Part shown: in pieces, positions 18,790 through 27,993 of the stretch
How positions within the stretch are numbered: the first letter of the stretch is position 1
Layout: every line of letters begins with the position of its first letter
From: Streptomyces sp. ISL-10
GTDB taxonomy: Bacteria > Actinomycetota > Actinomycetes > Streptomycetales > Streptomycetaceae
Direction of reading: 5' to 3'
DNA length: 64,000 nt
Assembly (NCBI RefSeq): GCF_018614575.1
Contig: NZ_JAGGOJ010000032.1
Coordinates: forward strand, 62,001 to 126,000
Translations under genes and position numbers: made by a program
The notes under the pieces: generated by a model
What the model was told of the DNA's origin: nothing
Databases searched by the model: none
The model's input: the letters and a program-made list of their open reading frames with translations, nothing else

Positions 18790-19431
18790 CTACAAGCTCA
18801 GCGCGTCCTCCGGGTTGCCCACCCACGCAGTCACGGAATTCTTGTCGGGCGAGACATACAGGCCGGGAGTCGACGCCTTGAGCGGCGTCTGTTCGAGATC
18901 TGACTCGGTGTTCATGGTCATCGCAATCGAGTTCACGGCCTTCCCCCTGCCGTCGTTGGCGCCGCCCATGAGCCCGGCGTAGGCCGACTCGCCCGGCTTG
19001 AGCCTGATGGCGTCCTCGATACGGGGGGCCTCGCCCCGCTCCGTGGCCTGCCCGTCCAGATCGCCGAAGGTCACAACCGGATGGCCCAGTGCCTTGCACA
19101 CCTTGGTGCCGTTGTTGGTGATCTTCAGCAGATAGCTGCTGCTCGTGGGTTCCGCCAAGGTAGCGGTGAACTTCACGTCGTACGTGCTGCAGGGGAAGAC
19201 ACCGTAGTCGGAGTCGGGCGACGAGTCGTCAGCGCCGCCGGATGAGCCCATGTCCGGTGCCGCCGACGGCTTCGACGGCTTCGACGGCTTCGACGGCGTC
19301 GCGGACTTCGTCGGGCTCACGGTAGGGCCCTCGGCCCCGCCCGCCGCGTTGTCTTCGGTGGGCCCACAGGCAGTCAGGCTCAGTGCAGAGACGGCGGCGA
19401 GGACGAGGACGGCTCTGCGTACGGTGCTCAT
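18790..19431 (-). CDS. DUF4232-type secreted lipoprotein
   Basis: 213 residues from the ATG at 19431, preceded by a GGGGGGAA ribosome-binding site. The lipobox SLTAC places the lipidated Cys near residue 22. A flexible linker follows with a triplicated KPS repeat, encoded by a GACGGCTTC tandem repeat at 19268-19300. The C-terminal domain (SSYLLKITNNGTKVCKALGH, GESAYAGLMGGAND) matches the DUF4232 beta-sandwich common in streptomycete lipoproteins, with a likely disulfide between the Cys of FPCSTYDV and KVCKAL. Function is unknown. It lies between two ISL3-type repeats (18657 and 19639). Confidence 0.75.
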   Translation of the reverse strand: MSTVRRAVLVLAAVSALSLTACGPTEDNAAGGAEGPTVSPTKSATPSKPSKPSKPSAAPDMGSSGGADDSSPDSDYGVFPCSTYDVKFTATLAEPTSSSYLLKITNNGTKVCKALGHPVVTFGDLDGQATERGEAPRIEDAIRLKPGESAYAGLMGGANDGRGKAVNSIAMTMNTESDLEQTPLKASTPGLYVSPDKNSVTAWVGNPEDALSL

Positions 19432-20153
19432 TGTGTTCCCCCCAAATGAGAAGCGCGAGGTGCGCTGTGCTGAGCAAAAGTGTCCCGCAGAAGCTTCACA
19501 GCTTGATGACGGTGTCTTCCCGAGTCCACCACGGTTGCCGACCCGCCTCACGTCCGTCCGTCAGTGCGGGCTCGCCCCATGCCCACCCGCAGCACCACGG
19601 GCTAGATGAAGATCAAAAACGGCGGAGTGTTGATCCATCACAGAAGTTGAGCCAGAACCCGAGGACGGGAGGCGCCCCGCGGCCGGCCACCTCCCCCGTG
19701 CGGGGGATACAGCCGCGACCCTCGGACGATCCCCGGACACCGGATCGGTGGCGACGATCGAGACGCACGCCATCACACGTCCAGATCGGAGCCTTCTCGT
19801 GCTGAAGTGGACCCTGCGCGCTGTCGCCGTCCTCGCCATCGTCGCCGCCATCGCTGCCCCCGTCGCCGCCCCCGCCCCCGAAGCCGCCGTCGCCACGCCC
19901 GCTGTCGCCGTCGCCACGCCCGCATCCGGCCCCGGCACGCCGAGCGTCAAGCTCACCTCCACCATCAAGGGGAAGGCGAGGTCGGATTCCTCGTCGACTA
20001 GTTCCGGAGCCAGTCGCCGGTCCTAGATAGAGGGTCCCGAGCGCAGCGCAGGCGAAGGACCTGGAGGAGCGGGCGACGGTCACACTCGGCCAGCCACCCG
20101 GGACAGACCTGGGCCCTGCACCGCTACCTGCGCCGGCGCAACGCAAATGCCCG
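19432..20153. other. No gene supported, low-complexity GC-rich stretch
   Basis: 19790-19980 is a run of GCC/GTC/CCC repeats that can be read as an Ala/Pro-rich secreted peptide on the plus strand (GTG 19748, 92 residues) or as Gly-rich on the minus strand. Neither has a recognisable domain. An orphan ISL3-type repeat sits at 19639-19660. Confidence 0.4.
19639..19660. repeat. Orphan ISL3-type terminal repeat
   Basis: CACAGAAGTTGAGCCAGAAC plus CC, in the same orientation as the right repeat at 18657. It has no partner nearby, so it is the end of a lost or nested copy. Confidence 0.55.
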
Positions 20154-20700
20154 TCACCCCGACGTGCTCGCCGCCCAGAGGCGTGAACGCGCCCTCTGGG
20201 CCGGGGTTGCGGCCGACAGGTAGTGATCGCCCTCGACCTGCGGCGAGTGGTTCGGATCGATGGTCGCCCGCAGGGACCACTGCCGCTGGCCGCGCTGCGC
20301 GATGAAGGTCGTGCGCAGCCGCCTGCGGTCGAAGCGCAACAGTTCGCCGTCAACGCCGCGCAGACCGTGAGCCTTGACCCACCCGCGCATCATGTACTCC
20401 TCGAAGACCGCGCGGCCCGACCAGCCGCAGCGGCTCCTCCGGCCGAAGCACAGACCAGCGTGTGCGCCGCCGTTGATCCGGCCGCCGTAGAAGTCCGCCT
20501 CCTCCACCACCAGCGGCCTCATCCGCCGCCACAAGCCGCGCAACACCTCCCTGTCCAGGGCGATGTAGGAGTGCACCACCGCCAGCGCGGCGTAGCCGAT
20601 CCACGTCGTGCGAAACTTGCGCCCGTTCGCACCCAGCTCCGGGACCGCCCACGGATCGGCACCTCGGTCGGCTCGGTGGGCAGTGGCGGAACCCCAGCCC
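20154..20700 (-). pseudogene. Phage-type integrase relic
   Basis: The minus strand reads ELGANGRKFRTTWIGYAALA, then VVHSYIALDREVLRGLWRRM, then GWVKAHGLRGVDGELLRFDR RRLRTTF and ATIDPNHSPQVEGDHYL. This resembles the tail of a streptomycete site-specific integrase-like protein. The catalytic Arg-His-Arg-Tyr region cannot be completed, and upstream sequence moves between frames. Truncated at both ends. Confidence 0.45.
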
Positions 20701-20782
20701 CTCGTGCCGCACCACGGTCATCTCTGATGCACGGTGCTCAGTGGTCGTGGCGTCGGTGCTGCTACCTTCGCGCGACGGCGGA

Positions 20783-20813
20783 CACGCCCGCCCCCTTCAC
20801 GGGGGCGGGCGTG
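20783..20813. terminator. Strong hairpin terminator
   Basis: Perfect 13-nt arms (CACGCCCGCCCCC) around TTCAC, just past the stop of the small membrane protein gene at 20820. Also usable from the other strand. Confidence 0.75.
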
Positions 20814-20819
20814 TTGCGG

Positions 20820-21092
20820 CTACATGGCCGCTCGTTCCTCGCGGATTTCGCTGACGCTGGCGAGGAGAGTGCCTTCCGACTGCTCATAGTGGGACAGGGC
20901 GAGGCCGAGGCCGAAGAAGGTCGGCGCCCATTCGCCAACGAAGATTCCCCACCGGTCGGCGCGGGCAATGCCGGCCCCGGGCTCGGCATTGAGGGACATC
21001 GCCCAGGTGGCGATGGAGAGGCCGATGGAAGCGAACGCGGCCATGTAGGCGTGCTCGCTTCGCATCCCCATCTCGTGCAGCTTCTTGATCAT
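20820..21092 (-). CDS. Small membrane protein
   Basis: 90 residues from the ATG at 21092, preceded by AGGGA. The in-frame extension to 21383 has no ribosome-binding site and lies opposite the Ku start. Two probable transmembrane segments: MAAFASIGLSIATWAMSL and a second around WGIFVGEWAPTFFGLGLAL. The tail HYEQSEGTLLASVSEIREER is a charged amphipathic helix. No family recognised. It ends in a strong hairpin, supporting expression on its own. Confidence 0.65.
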   Translation of the reverse strand: MIKKLHEMGMRSEHAYMAAFASIGLSIATWAMSLNAEPGAGIARADRWGIFVGEWAPTFFGLGLALSHYEQSEGTLLASVSEIREERAAM

Positions 21093-21275
21093 GGCTATCC
21101 CTGGGGTGTGAGGGGTCAGGATCTCCACCAGGGTCACCCGGATGGCGGGGGCGCGCATCCGGAGCCCTGCTCCCAGCACTCCGAGCTTCGTTCGGGGCGG
21201 TCGTTCACGCACGTGCCGCTCACCGTGGCCGGTCGTAGGCTGGGCTCTGCTCGGGGCTGCACGGGAGGTCTCGTC

Positions 21276-21590
21276 ATGCCCCGCCCCATCTGGTCCGGAG
21301 CCGTCAGCTTCAGGCTCGTGACCATTCCTTGCGAGATCGTCAACGCCACCGAGGAACACTCGATCGGCTTCCGGCAGGTGCACCTCGTGGACGGCGGCCG
21401 CATCCGGTACCGCAAGATCCGCGAACTGGACGGGAAGCAGCTCGCGATCACGAGATCATCAAGGGGTACGAGGTCTCCAAGAACACCTCGTCCCGGGTGC
21501 GGGACGAGGAGCTCGACCAGATGCCGCTGCCGACGGCGCAGGCGATCGAGATCGTCGCAATCTCCGACAGGGACCTCGAACCACGCCGTG
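21276..21590 (+). pseudogene. ku: Ku end-joining protein, N-terminal relic
   Basis: The ATG at 21276 follows GGGAGG at good spacing. MPRPIWSGAVSFRLVTIPCE and ATEEHSIGFRQVHLVDGG RIRYRKI are the bacterial Ku start. The frame shifts near 21452 and continues as HEIIKGYEVSKNTSSRVRDE then MPLPTAQAIEIVAI in the next frame. The match ends near residue 105 of about 300. The DNA-threading core is mostly absent, so this copy cannot support end joining. Confidence 0.75.
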
Positions 21591-22004
21591 CTGCGGCTTC
21601 TCGAGCGGCGCGCTGCGGCCGTGGCCCGGGCCGAGTGAGGGGCGGTCCCGCGCGGGCTACGCGCCCAGCCGCATCGCGCCTGCCGGGGCGTCCAGCACCA
21701 GGCGGCCTTGGCGACCTGCGGATGCCCTCCGGGCGTCGCCGGCGCGCGGTGGATCGTGTAGGAGACGATCCGCGCGGGGTGGAAGGTGCGCACGTCGCCG
21801 CGCATCCGACACATGGCGCGGACGATGATGCGGCCCGTGTTGGCAGTGCGGATGTCGTAGTCCGTGCAGAGAGACGTTCATCGGCTGTGTGCGTGTCGCG
21901 TGTCCGTGCCCGGCTCCCGCGGGGATTTCGCGGCAGGATGGAGACAGGGCGAGGGCGCCTGCGGGCCGTCCGGGACCGTGTGCGTGGCGAAAGGTGATCC
22001 GGCC
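21591..22004. other. No gene firmly supported
   Basis: A minus-strand frame at 21657-21875 reads plausibly as protein (DYDIRTANTGRIIVRAMCRM) but has no start, family or context, so it may be a gene end. The last ~100 bases carry the phosphate transporter leader. Confidence 0.35.
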
Positions 22005-23003
22005 ATGGAGCTCACTCTGGTGGTGCTCATCATCATCGTGGGGCTGACGTTCGACTTCACCAACGGCTTCCACGACGCCGCGAACGCGATCGCCACCTCC
22101 ATCTCCACCCGGGCCCTCACGCCCCGCATCGCCCTGGCCATGGCCGCCGTGATGAACTTCCTCGGCGCCTTCCTGGGCACCGAGGTAGCCAAGACCGTCG
22201 GCAGCGGCATCATCGGTGCACCTGAGGAACTGTCGGGCCTGCTGCTGGTGATGTGCGCGCTCATCGGCGCGATCGGCTGGAACATCTTCACCTGGTGGCG
22301 GGGGCTGCCGACCTCGTCCTCCCACGCCCTGATCGGCGGACTGGTCGGTGCCGCCCTCGCCGCCTCCGCTACCGTGCACTGGACCGGCATTGTGGACAAG
22401 GTCCTGCTGCCCATGCTGCTGTCCCCGCTGGTCGGCGTGGCCCTCGGCTACACACTGCACACGATCATCCTGTGGACGTTCCGCCGCTCTGCCCCGCGCC
22501 CCGTCACCCGTCGCTTCCGTATGGCGCAGACCGTGTCAGCCGCCGCTATGGGCCTCGGGCACGGGCTGCAGGACGCGCAGAAGACCATGGGCGTCATCGT
22601 CCTCGCGATGGTGACGGCGGGATGGCAGGACGACTTCTCCGTACCCCTGTGGGTGATCGCGGCCGTGGCCGCGGCGATGGCCGCCGGCACCTACAGCGGC
22701 GGACGCCGCATCATCACCACCCTCGGTCGGCGCATTGTCCACCTCGACCCGCCGCGCGGCTTCGCCGCCGAGACCGCCGCCACGGCCGTCCTCTACACCA
22801 CCGCGTTCGTCTTCAAGGCCCCGATCTCCACCACCCAGACGATCACCGCGGCCATCCTGGGCGCCGGCGCGACCCGGCGCATCTCGGCCGTGCGCTGGCA
22901 GGTGGCCCGTTCCATCGGCACCGCGTGGATCCTCACATTCCCCGGAGCCGGGCTGCCCGCCGCCGCCCTCTACCTGATCCTGCACGCCATCACTGGCCTG
23001 TGA
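22005..23003 (+). CDS. PiT-family inorganic phosphate transporter
   Basis: 332 residues. The ATG at 22005 follows AAAGGTGA. Ten or so hydrophobic segments. The two PiT signature repeats are present: LTFDFTNGFHDAANAIATSI near the start, and GLGHGLQDAQKTMGVIVLAM in the second half. The TSSSHALIGGLVGAA and APISTTQTITAAILGAG loops are also typical. It imports phosphate by cation symport with low affinity. The following gene starts 18 bases after the stop and is probably co-transcribed. Confidence 0.9.
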   Translation: MELTLVVLIIIVGLTFDFTNGFHDAANAIATSISTRALTPRIALAMAAVMNFLGAFLGTEVAKTVGSGIIGAPEELSGLLLVMCALIGAIGWNIFTWWRGLPTSSSHALIGGLVGAALAASATVHWTGIVDKVLLPMLLSPLVGVALGYTLHTIILWTFRRSAPRPVTRRFRMAQTVSAAAMGLGHGLQDAQKTMGVIVLAMVTAGWQDDFSVPLWVIAAVAAAMAAGTYSGGRRIITTLGRRIVHLDPPRGFAAETAATAVLYTTAFVFKAPISTTQTITAAILGAGATRRISAVRWQVARSIGTAWILTFPGAGLPAAALYLILHAITGL

Positions 23004-23021
23004 CCTCAGCGGAGGCCCACG

Positions 23022-23645
23022 ATGCCCACCCCACCCACTCCCCAGTCGGGCAGACCACCACGCGCCGGACTCCCCGACGGCCTCCCCGTGCCAGGCCGCT
23101 TCGCCCATCTGCACCCCGACGACGGCGCCTGCCTTATGGAGGCGGCCTCGCTGCTGGCCACCGGCCGCTTCACCGACCGACCGCCCGGCACCCATCCGGT
23201 ACTCGCCGCGCTCGCCCGCGCGGTCAACGACGCCGTCGACGACGCCACCCGCCTCACCCTGTGGCCGCTGGCCGCCGATCTCGCCAACGCGGACCCCGCC
23301 GACCGCGCCTACGGTCCGCTGCTGGTGGGCACGGTCGTGGACGCCGCCCGCCTCGTGCGGCCCGACTCTCGGCGCCTGAAACGCCGCAGCGCGGCCTGCC
23401 ACGCCCGGGCCAACCGGCTCGCCCGAGCCCGCACCTCGACGACATCGGCCCGCGTCGCCGACATGCTGTGGTGGCACGGCCCCGGCCACCACCACTTCGA
23501 ACACGCCCTCCGCGTCCTGCTCACCGCCCCCGACGCCGACCAGCGCCTGTCCCGGCTCCTTCACCGGGCCGTGACCGAGACCCGGGCCCAAACCACCAGG
23601 GAACAAGCACCCACCCACGCGGACACCTCCTCGCAGCGCGGATGA
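23022..23645 (+). CDS. Hypothetical protein downstream of phosphate transporter
   Basis: 207 residues from the ATG at 23022, preceded by CGGAGG. Soluble, alpha-helical, Arg/Ala-rich. A conserved-looking part reads HPVLAALARAVNDAVDDATR then WPLAADLANADPADRAYGPL, and the C-terminal tail is disordered. Not the usual DUF47 partner of PiT genes by sequence, although the position is the same. A small hairpin follows directly after its stop. Probably an accessory to transport, by position only. Confidence 0.65.
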   Translation: MPTPPTPQSGRPPRAGLPDGLPVPGRFAHLHPDDGACLMEAASLLATGRFTDRPPGTHPVLAALARAVNDAVDDATRLTLWPLAADLANADPADRAYGPLLVGTVVDAARLVRPDSRRLKRRSAACHARANRLARARTSTTSARVADMLWWHGPGHHHFEHALRVLLTAPDADQRLSRLLHRAVTETRAQTTREQAPTHADTSSQRG

Positions 23646-23647
23646 AT

Positions 23648-23665
23648 CCCGGCCCCCAAGCCGGG
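23648..23665 (+). terminator. Hairpin after the phosphate transporter unit
   Basis: 6-nt GC arms (CCCGGC/GCCGGG) with a CCCCAA loop, starting two bases after the stop. Confidence 0.45.
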
Positions 23666-24412
23666 CCGGCTGGGCATGGAGGGCAAGCCGAGGCAGACCA
23701 CCAGCAGAGGAGTGCAGGCCAGCAGGCAGGCGCCGCGCGAGCAGTGGGCCGCCCGGCTGGCACCGCCTGCGTAGGAACGGGGTGGAGGGCGATCCGTTCC
23801 GACGTATACCGTTGCGTGGGGCGGGCCGCCGCCGGCCCGGTTGCCCGGGTGGACCGCCAGCTCCACGACCTGCGACTTCGGTCCCAGTAACCCCTCCGCG
23901 ACCACTCCCCAAGATCTGAACCCCAGGCGTCGTTTGACGTCACCTGAGGGCTTGCCGTGGGAGCGTGGAGTGTCTTCTTCTGCCGCAGGGGACCGATCGG
24001 GACGCTGCAGTCGAAGGTCGAATCTGTACGGGCGATGGTGGTCCAATCCCAGTCAGGGGTAGGCAACAAGGTGCCGGAGCCCAAGAGTCCGTGCAGCCTT
24101 CGCGGCGGCTCAAAAGGGAGGATGGTCCGGACCCGACGCCGTCGTCGTTGACCGCACTGGACGGCCTTGAGTTCCTGCGAGCCACTGAGTGACATCACCT
24201 CTCAGCGACATTGATCATGCAGCCGCGGCCTGGGTGACTCCCGAACTCACGTCAAAGGGACATCCCAGGACAGTGACACAGCGACCGGCGCGCCCGAGGG
24301 CTTCGACGACGTCACCGACCTGATCGTCCTGGACGGCATCATGTGGTGTTCCCCGTCGCTCGATGCGGCCGCCCAAGCCCGGCACCTGCGACTCGTCCGG
24401 AGCTGACCCAAC
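23666..24412. other. No gene supported, possible gene-end fragment
   Basis: The plus strand at 24280-24406 reads GFDDVTDLIVLDGIMWCSPS then LDAAAQARHLRLVRS and a stop. It looks like the tail of a lost protein but is not recognised. The rest is free of motifs. Confidence 0.35.
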
Positions 24413-24446
24413 CTCCGGGGTGCAGCCGCTCGGCTGCGCCCCGGAG
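24413..24446 (-). terminator. Strong hairpin downstream of membrane protein gene
   Basis: Two nested arm blocks (CTCCGGGG/CCCCGGAG and GCAGCCG/CGGCTGC) around a short loop. It lies 54 bases beyond the minus-strand stop at 24500. Confidence 0.7.
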
Positions 24447-24499
24447 AGGGGCGGGTCTGGTGGGAGGTCGCAGACTCTTCGCCGGTCGGTTCGCGGTCT

Positions 24500-25120
24500 T
24501 CAGATGCGGGCGAAGACGTTGACCACGAGTCCGATGTAGAGAATGACGAGGAGAGTCCAGAAGGTGTAGACGATGCCGGGATGCCGGATGTAGAGAGGTA
24601 TCCGGATGGTCGGGTAACGCCTGCGCAGCTCTCGTGGAGTCGGTAGGTCCCTTGGCTGCTGCTGCTGAAGAGCCGCATTGCGCCACACGCGGTTGAGTTC
24701 GGCTTCACGCCACTGCCGCGGGTTGAGCATCACGGCGGCATGGTCATCGCCCACGATGAGCACCTCGCCGGCGATTCCGCTGGAGTCGATGGGGGTCCGG
24801 ACAAGGAAGCCGGGCCCTTCGATGACGGTCAGCCGGCGCGCCCAGTTACGCACCAGGACGGCGCCGTCCACGAGCGCCACGTACGAGTTCACGGTATGCA
24901 GGACTGCGTAGGTCACGTACCACAGGAACGGCAGCGCGACGAGAACGATGACCGCCGGTACGGCCGACGATCCGAGCCCCTCACTGGTGCCGCGCCCGCC
25001 GGCGAGCATGAGCGTCAAGCTGATGCCCGGGAGGATGGCGGCCGGTACGATCGCCCATGCCACGCGCCCGAACCTGCTCTTGTCCGGGGATACGACAAGT
25101 TCTGTGTAGCGCTCACTCAC
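24500..25120 (-). CDS. Membrane protein with central cytosolic beta domain
   Basis: 206 residues with a GTG start at 25120. Two transmembrane segments at the N-terminal side (VAWAIVPAAILPGISLTLML, VPAVIVLVALPFLWYVTYAV) and one or two at the C-terminus (FWTLLVILYIGLVVNVFARI). Between them is a soluble region with YVALVDGAVLVRNWARRLTV, whose beta pattern resembles a PH-like domain but is not a firm match. No operon partner. Function unknown. Confidence 0.6.
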   Translation of the reverse strand: MSERYTELVVSPDKSRFGRVAWAIVPAAILPGISLTLMLAGGRGTSEGLGSSAVPAVIVLVALPFLWYVTYAVLHTVNSYVALVDGAVLVRNWARRLTVIEGPGFLVRTPIDSSGIAGEVLIVGDDHAAVMLNPRQWREAELNRVWRNAALQQQQPRDLPTPRELRRRYPTIRIPLYIRHPGIVYTFWTLLVILYIGLVVNVFARI

Positions 25121-25629
25121 GGCTGATACCGCCTGCCTCGACAGACCGCGAGCAGATGCCTGCCGTCACTGACATCTCTCGCCCCCCGAACTGCGTTTCT
25201 TCTCTTCACTCCTGATCCCCCTTCATTGGATCCCGGGGACGTACCCACGTGCGATTGGCCACAACCGTCCGCCGTTCGGCGGCGCTGACGGTGCTGTACC
25301 GGGCCGGTGTGGGGACCAGGCGATGCGGACTGCTGCCTCAACGCCGTGAGCGGAGTCGCCGAAGTCCCCGCAGAGCCAGTGCCGGGCGAGTTGTACTGCC
25401 CGTACGTGAGAACGGCAGCGTCGCCACCTTGTTCCCCGTCCTGGCGCTCGGTCCTGCCGGAGTCGGGCACGGAGTACGCCGATGCCCCGCCCGTGTTGGC
25501 CTGCCTGCCCGGCTTCGGGGTGCGGCCGGTCTGGCTGCGCTCCCGGCCCGGGACCGGCGGCGTGATTTCCTGTTGTGGGGGTCGGCAGAAGGCCGGTCCG
25601 GCGCCGGCGAAACGCGAACTTGATCCGTA
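25121..25629. other. No gene supported
   Basis: Overlapping long frames on both strands (minus 25117-25470, plus 25307-25678) are mutually exclusive and carry no motif or ribosome-binding site. Confidence 0.4.
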
Positions 25630-26609
25630 TCAGACGGTGAGGACCAGTTTGCCGCGTGTGTGGCCCATTTCCCAGTGACGGATGGCGTCGGGGGCCTCGC
25701 TGAGGGGGTACGTCCGGTCGATGACCGGTGTGATGCTGCCGGCTTCGACGAACTCGGCCAGGGACCGGAGGATGTCCTCCTTGGGCTCGCTCACAAACGG
25801 TGCGCGAAGGTTCTGGCCCACGAACGGCGACAGAGCCAGTGCCCCGAGGGCGCGGTGCAGGCCGCCGAGCCATCGCCATCCCCCTTCGCCGCCGACGATG
25901 ACGAGGGTCCCTCGAGGAGTGAGGGCCCGCCGGAGGTGGGACAGCGGCCGGTTGCCCGCGGTGTCGAGGATGAGGTCGTAGCGACGGCCGTCGGTGGCGA
26001 AGTCGTCACGGGTGTAGTCGATGACGTGGTCCGCACCGAGGGAGCGGACCATGTCCGTCTTGCCGGTGCTGCAGACGCCGGTGACCTCCGCTTCGAACAC
26101 CGCCTTGGCCAGCTGTACGGCGTACGTCCCCACGCCTCCGCCCGCACCGATGACCAGGACCCGCTGCCCACGCTGTATCCGCCCCTGCTCCCGAAGCGAG
26201 TGGAGGGCGGTGAAGGCGGAGATGGGGACGGCCGCAGCCTGCTCGAAGGTGGATCTCGGCGGTTTCGCCGCCAATCTGTCTTCAGGGGCGCACGCGTGCT
26301 CCGCGAAGGAGCCTTCGCAGGTGCCGAAGACCTCGTCGCCGGGCTTGAACCGGGTCACGTTCCTGCCGACCGCCTCGACGTTCCCCGCTACGTCCCAGCC
26401 GCGCACCCGGAGCCTGGGTGTGCGCAGCCCGAAGCCCATGATGCGAATCGGGTACGGCAGGCCCGTCATGAGGTGCCAGACGCTCGGATCGACCCCCGCC
26501 GCGCGCACTCGTATGAGGACGTCGTCATCGCCGACCACGGGCTTGTCGATGTCCTTGAGTTCCAGGACGTCGGCCGAGCCGTAGGCTCCTCTTGAACCAT
26601 TGCCTTCAT
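25630..26609 (-). pseudogene. NAD(P)-dependent quinone oxidoreductase-like dehydrogenase with 5' frameshift
   Basis: Medium-chain reductase without the structural zinc lobe. The GroES-like part (VRAAGVDPSVWHLMTGLPYP, GWDVAGNVEAVGRNV) leads to the nucleotide site VLVIGAGGGVGTYAVQLAK and LGADHVIDYTRDDF. Translation should start at ATG 26609 (MKAMVQE), which overlaps the HTH stop as ATGA. One indel near 26588 throws out the frame, and YGSADVLELKDIDKP resumes in the correct one. The remaining 302-residue frame from GTG 26538 lacks the first beta strands. With only one lesion and perfect operon spacing, an assembly error or recent mutation is possible. Confidence 0.7.
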
Positions 26610-26842
26610 GCCGTGTCTCCTTCTTCTTCGTCCACGTACTGGAAAACGTCGTCGAGCGCGACCTTGAACACGCGGGCGATCTGGAAGGCCATCTCCAAAG
26701 AGGGCGAGTAGCGGCCCTTCTCGATGGCGATGACGGTCTGTCGGGTCACGCCGATCCGGTCGGCCAGTTCCGCCTGTGTCATCCCACCGTGCGCGAACCG
26801 GAGGGCCCGGATCGAGTTGGTGACCCTGGTCGGTTCCCTCAC
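26606..26842 (-). CDS. XRE-type HTH regulator
   Basis: 78 residues. The GTG at 26842 overlaps the stop of the upstream membrane-protein gene (GTGA), so I prefer it to an earlier ATG at 26887. The HTH is textbook: GGMTQAELADRIGVTRQTVI then AIEKGRYSPSLEMAFQIARV. It belongs to the short Cro/CI group that usually sits beside small membrane proteins. It probably represses its own operon through the repeated ATGTAAAG motif upstream. Its stop overlaps the dehydrogenase start. Confidence 0.85.
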   Translation of the reverse strand: MREPTRVTNSIRALRFAHGGMTQAELADRIGVTRQTVIAIEKGRYSPSLEMAFQIARVFKVALDDVFQYVDEEEGDTA

Positions 26843-27267
26843 CAAGGCTGAAAGCCCCAGCGGTATGCGGCGATCTTCGCCGCGCAACCGAGGATCGCCG
26901 AGAGGGTGAACCCGGCGTAGAGCACGTTGGCGATCCAGAACTGGTCCATCTCGGCCAGCGCCATACCCAGGGCCGCCACCCCGCCCAGGACGACGAACGA
27001 CTGGCCTGTGTACTCACCGAACCGGTGGATCTCCCGGTCGCGTTGGTCCCTTCTGTTCGCGCCTTTGGGCCCGCCGATCGAGACGACGACGCTGAGCACG
27101 ATCGATGCCGCGATCGAGATGCCCACGGCCCACAGCAGCGGCGATGCGTAAGGCACCTCGGCCACGGGGGTGTCAGCGGCTCGAACCAGGAGGACGGCGA
27201 GGTAGGCCGCGTACGTACCGACTGCGAGTACCGCGATGATCCACGCTCGCTTCTCTTCGTGTGTCAC
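26839..27267 (-). CDS. Four-helix membrane protein, partner of HTH regulator
   Basis: 142 residues from the GTG at 27267 (MTHEEKRAWIIAVLAVGTYA). A longer in-frame start at 27315 would overlap the operator repeats and is less likely. Four hydrophobic segments in two pairs, with a basic loop (GPKGANRRDQRDREIHRFGE) between. This matches the DUF2178-like proteins found next to small XRE regulators. First gene of a three-gene operon in which each start overlaps the previous stop. The role of these proteins is unsettled. They are thought to modulate the regulator. Confidence 0.7.
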   Translation of the reverse strand: MTHEEKRAWIIAVLAVGTYAAYLAVLLVRAADTPVAEVPYASPLLWAVGISIAASIVLSVVVSIGGPKGANRRDQRDREIHRFGEYTGQSFVVLGGVAALGMALAEMDQFWIANVLYAGFTLSAILGCAAKIAAYRWGFQPW

Positions 27268-27274
27268 ACCGGGA

Positions 27275-27303
27275 ATGTAAAGCAGACCTGACAGCATGTA
27301 AAG
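27275..27303 (-). promoter_or_regulatory. Direct repeats ATGTAAAG upstream of the HTH operon
   Basis: ATGTAAAG occurs at 27275-27282 and 27296-27303, 21 bp apart (two helical turns), just before the GTG at 27267. Position and spacing fit an operator for the operon's own XRE regulator. AT-rich in a GC-rich surround. Confidence 0.5.
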
Positions 27304-27537
27304 GATTCTTGACATATCCCGCCGTGACGGCCCGCTGGTCGAGGCGGCTTCACCACAGGTCGGCAGGCAACCCCCTTCGGATCACCCGTGCTTCCCGAGC
27401 CGAGGGCGCTCCTCGCTCCCTGCGCGCCTCAGGAGTCGGCGAAGGCCGCGCCGGAAGGGGGCAGTTGCGCTCGGGCGCCGGCTCTCGTCGACGTGAGTGG
27501 CTCGTCGGCCGCCGGGTGCCGAGGTGCGCGGGCGCGG

Positions 27538-27801
27538 TCAGCGCAGGGCCTTGACCCGGCTGAGCGCCGCCACGCCCCCCGCGGCGAGTGCGATCTGGAA
27601 GAGCCACTGGATCCAGTCGACACCGCGGGTGTCCGCCACGCCGAGTGCCGCGGCGAGAGCCGTGCCGACGAACGCGGCCACGATGCCGACGACGATCGTC
27701 CACAGGACGCCGATGTGCTGGCGTCCCGGCACGACCAGCCGACCCAGTACGCCGATGACGGTGCCGATCACGATCGCGCTGATGATGCCGGATATCTCCA
27801 T
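27538..27801 (-). CDS. GlsB/YeaQ/YmgE-family stress membrane protein
   Basis: 87 residues from the ATG at 27801, with GAGAGGGA upstream. Three hydrophobic helices: ISGIISAIVIGTVIGVLGRL, then VLWTIVVGIVAAFVGTALAA, then a third at the end. The VVPGRQHIGVLWTIVVGIV block with its PG turn is the family hallmark. Homologues are small inner-membrane proteins induced by general or envelope stress. The molecular role is unknown. Single-gene unit. Confidence 0.85.
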   Translation of the reverse strand: MEISGIISAIVIGTVIGVLGRLVVPGRQHIGVLWTIVVGIVAAFVGTALAAALGVADTRGVDWIQWLFQIALAAGGVAALSRVKALR

Positions 27802-27993
27802 GGGGCATCCCTCTCGAATTCTCCGTCCGGCGGATTCGTCGTCCGCCGAGCCGGCGTACGAGTGCCCCTCACGCGCAGAGTCACGCCTGCGTCGCGGGCA
27901 CGCCGTGGTTCACCGTGGTCCACCGCGGAGCGGACCACCTGACGGATCGTCGGCCGGCACCGTGCGTCTTCGTACGCGTGCACACCCGATCGG

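Noticed and set aside
19748..20026. A 92-residue Ala/Pro-rich peptide with signal-like start
   Set aside because: Built from GCC/GTC repeats, so it looks secreted by composition alone. No ribosome-binding site, and the minus strand is equally open.
22536..23912. A 458-residue minus-strand frame opposite the phosphate transporter unit
   Set aside because: Gly/Arg-rich with no domain, and fully antisense to a PiT protein with both signature repeats.
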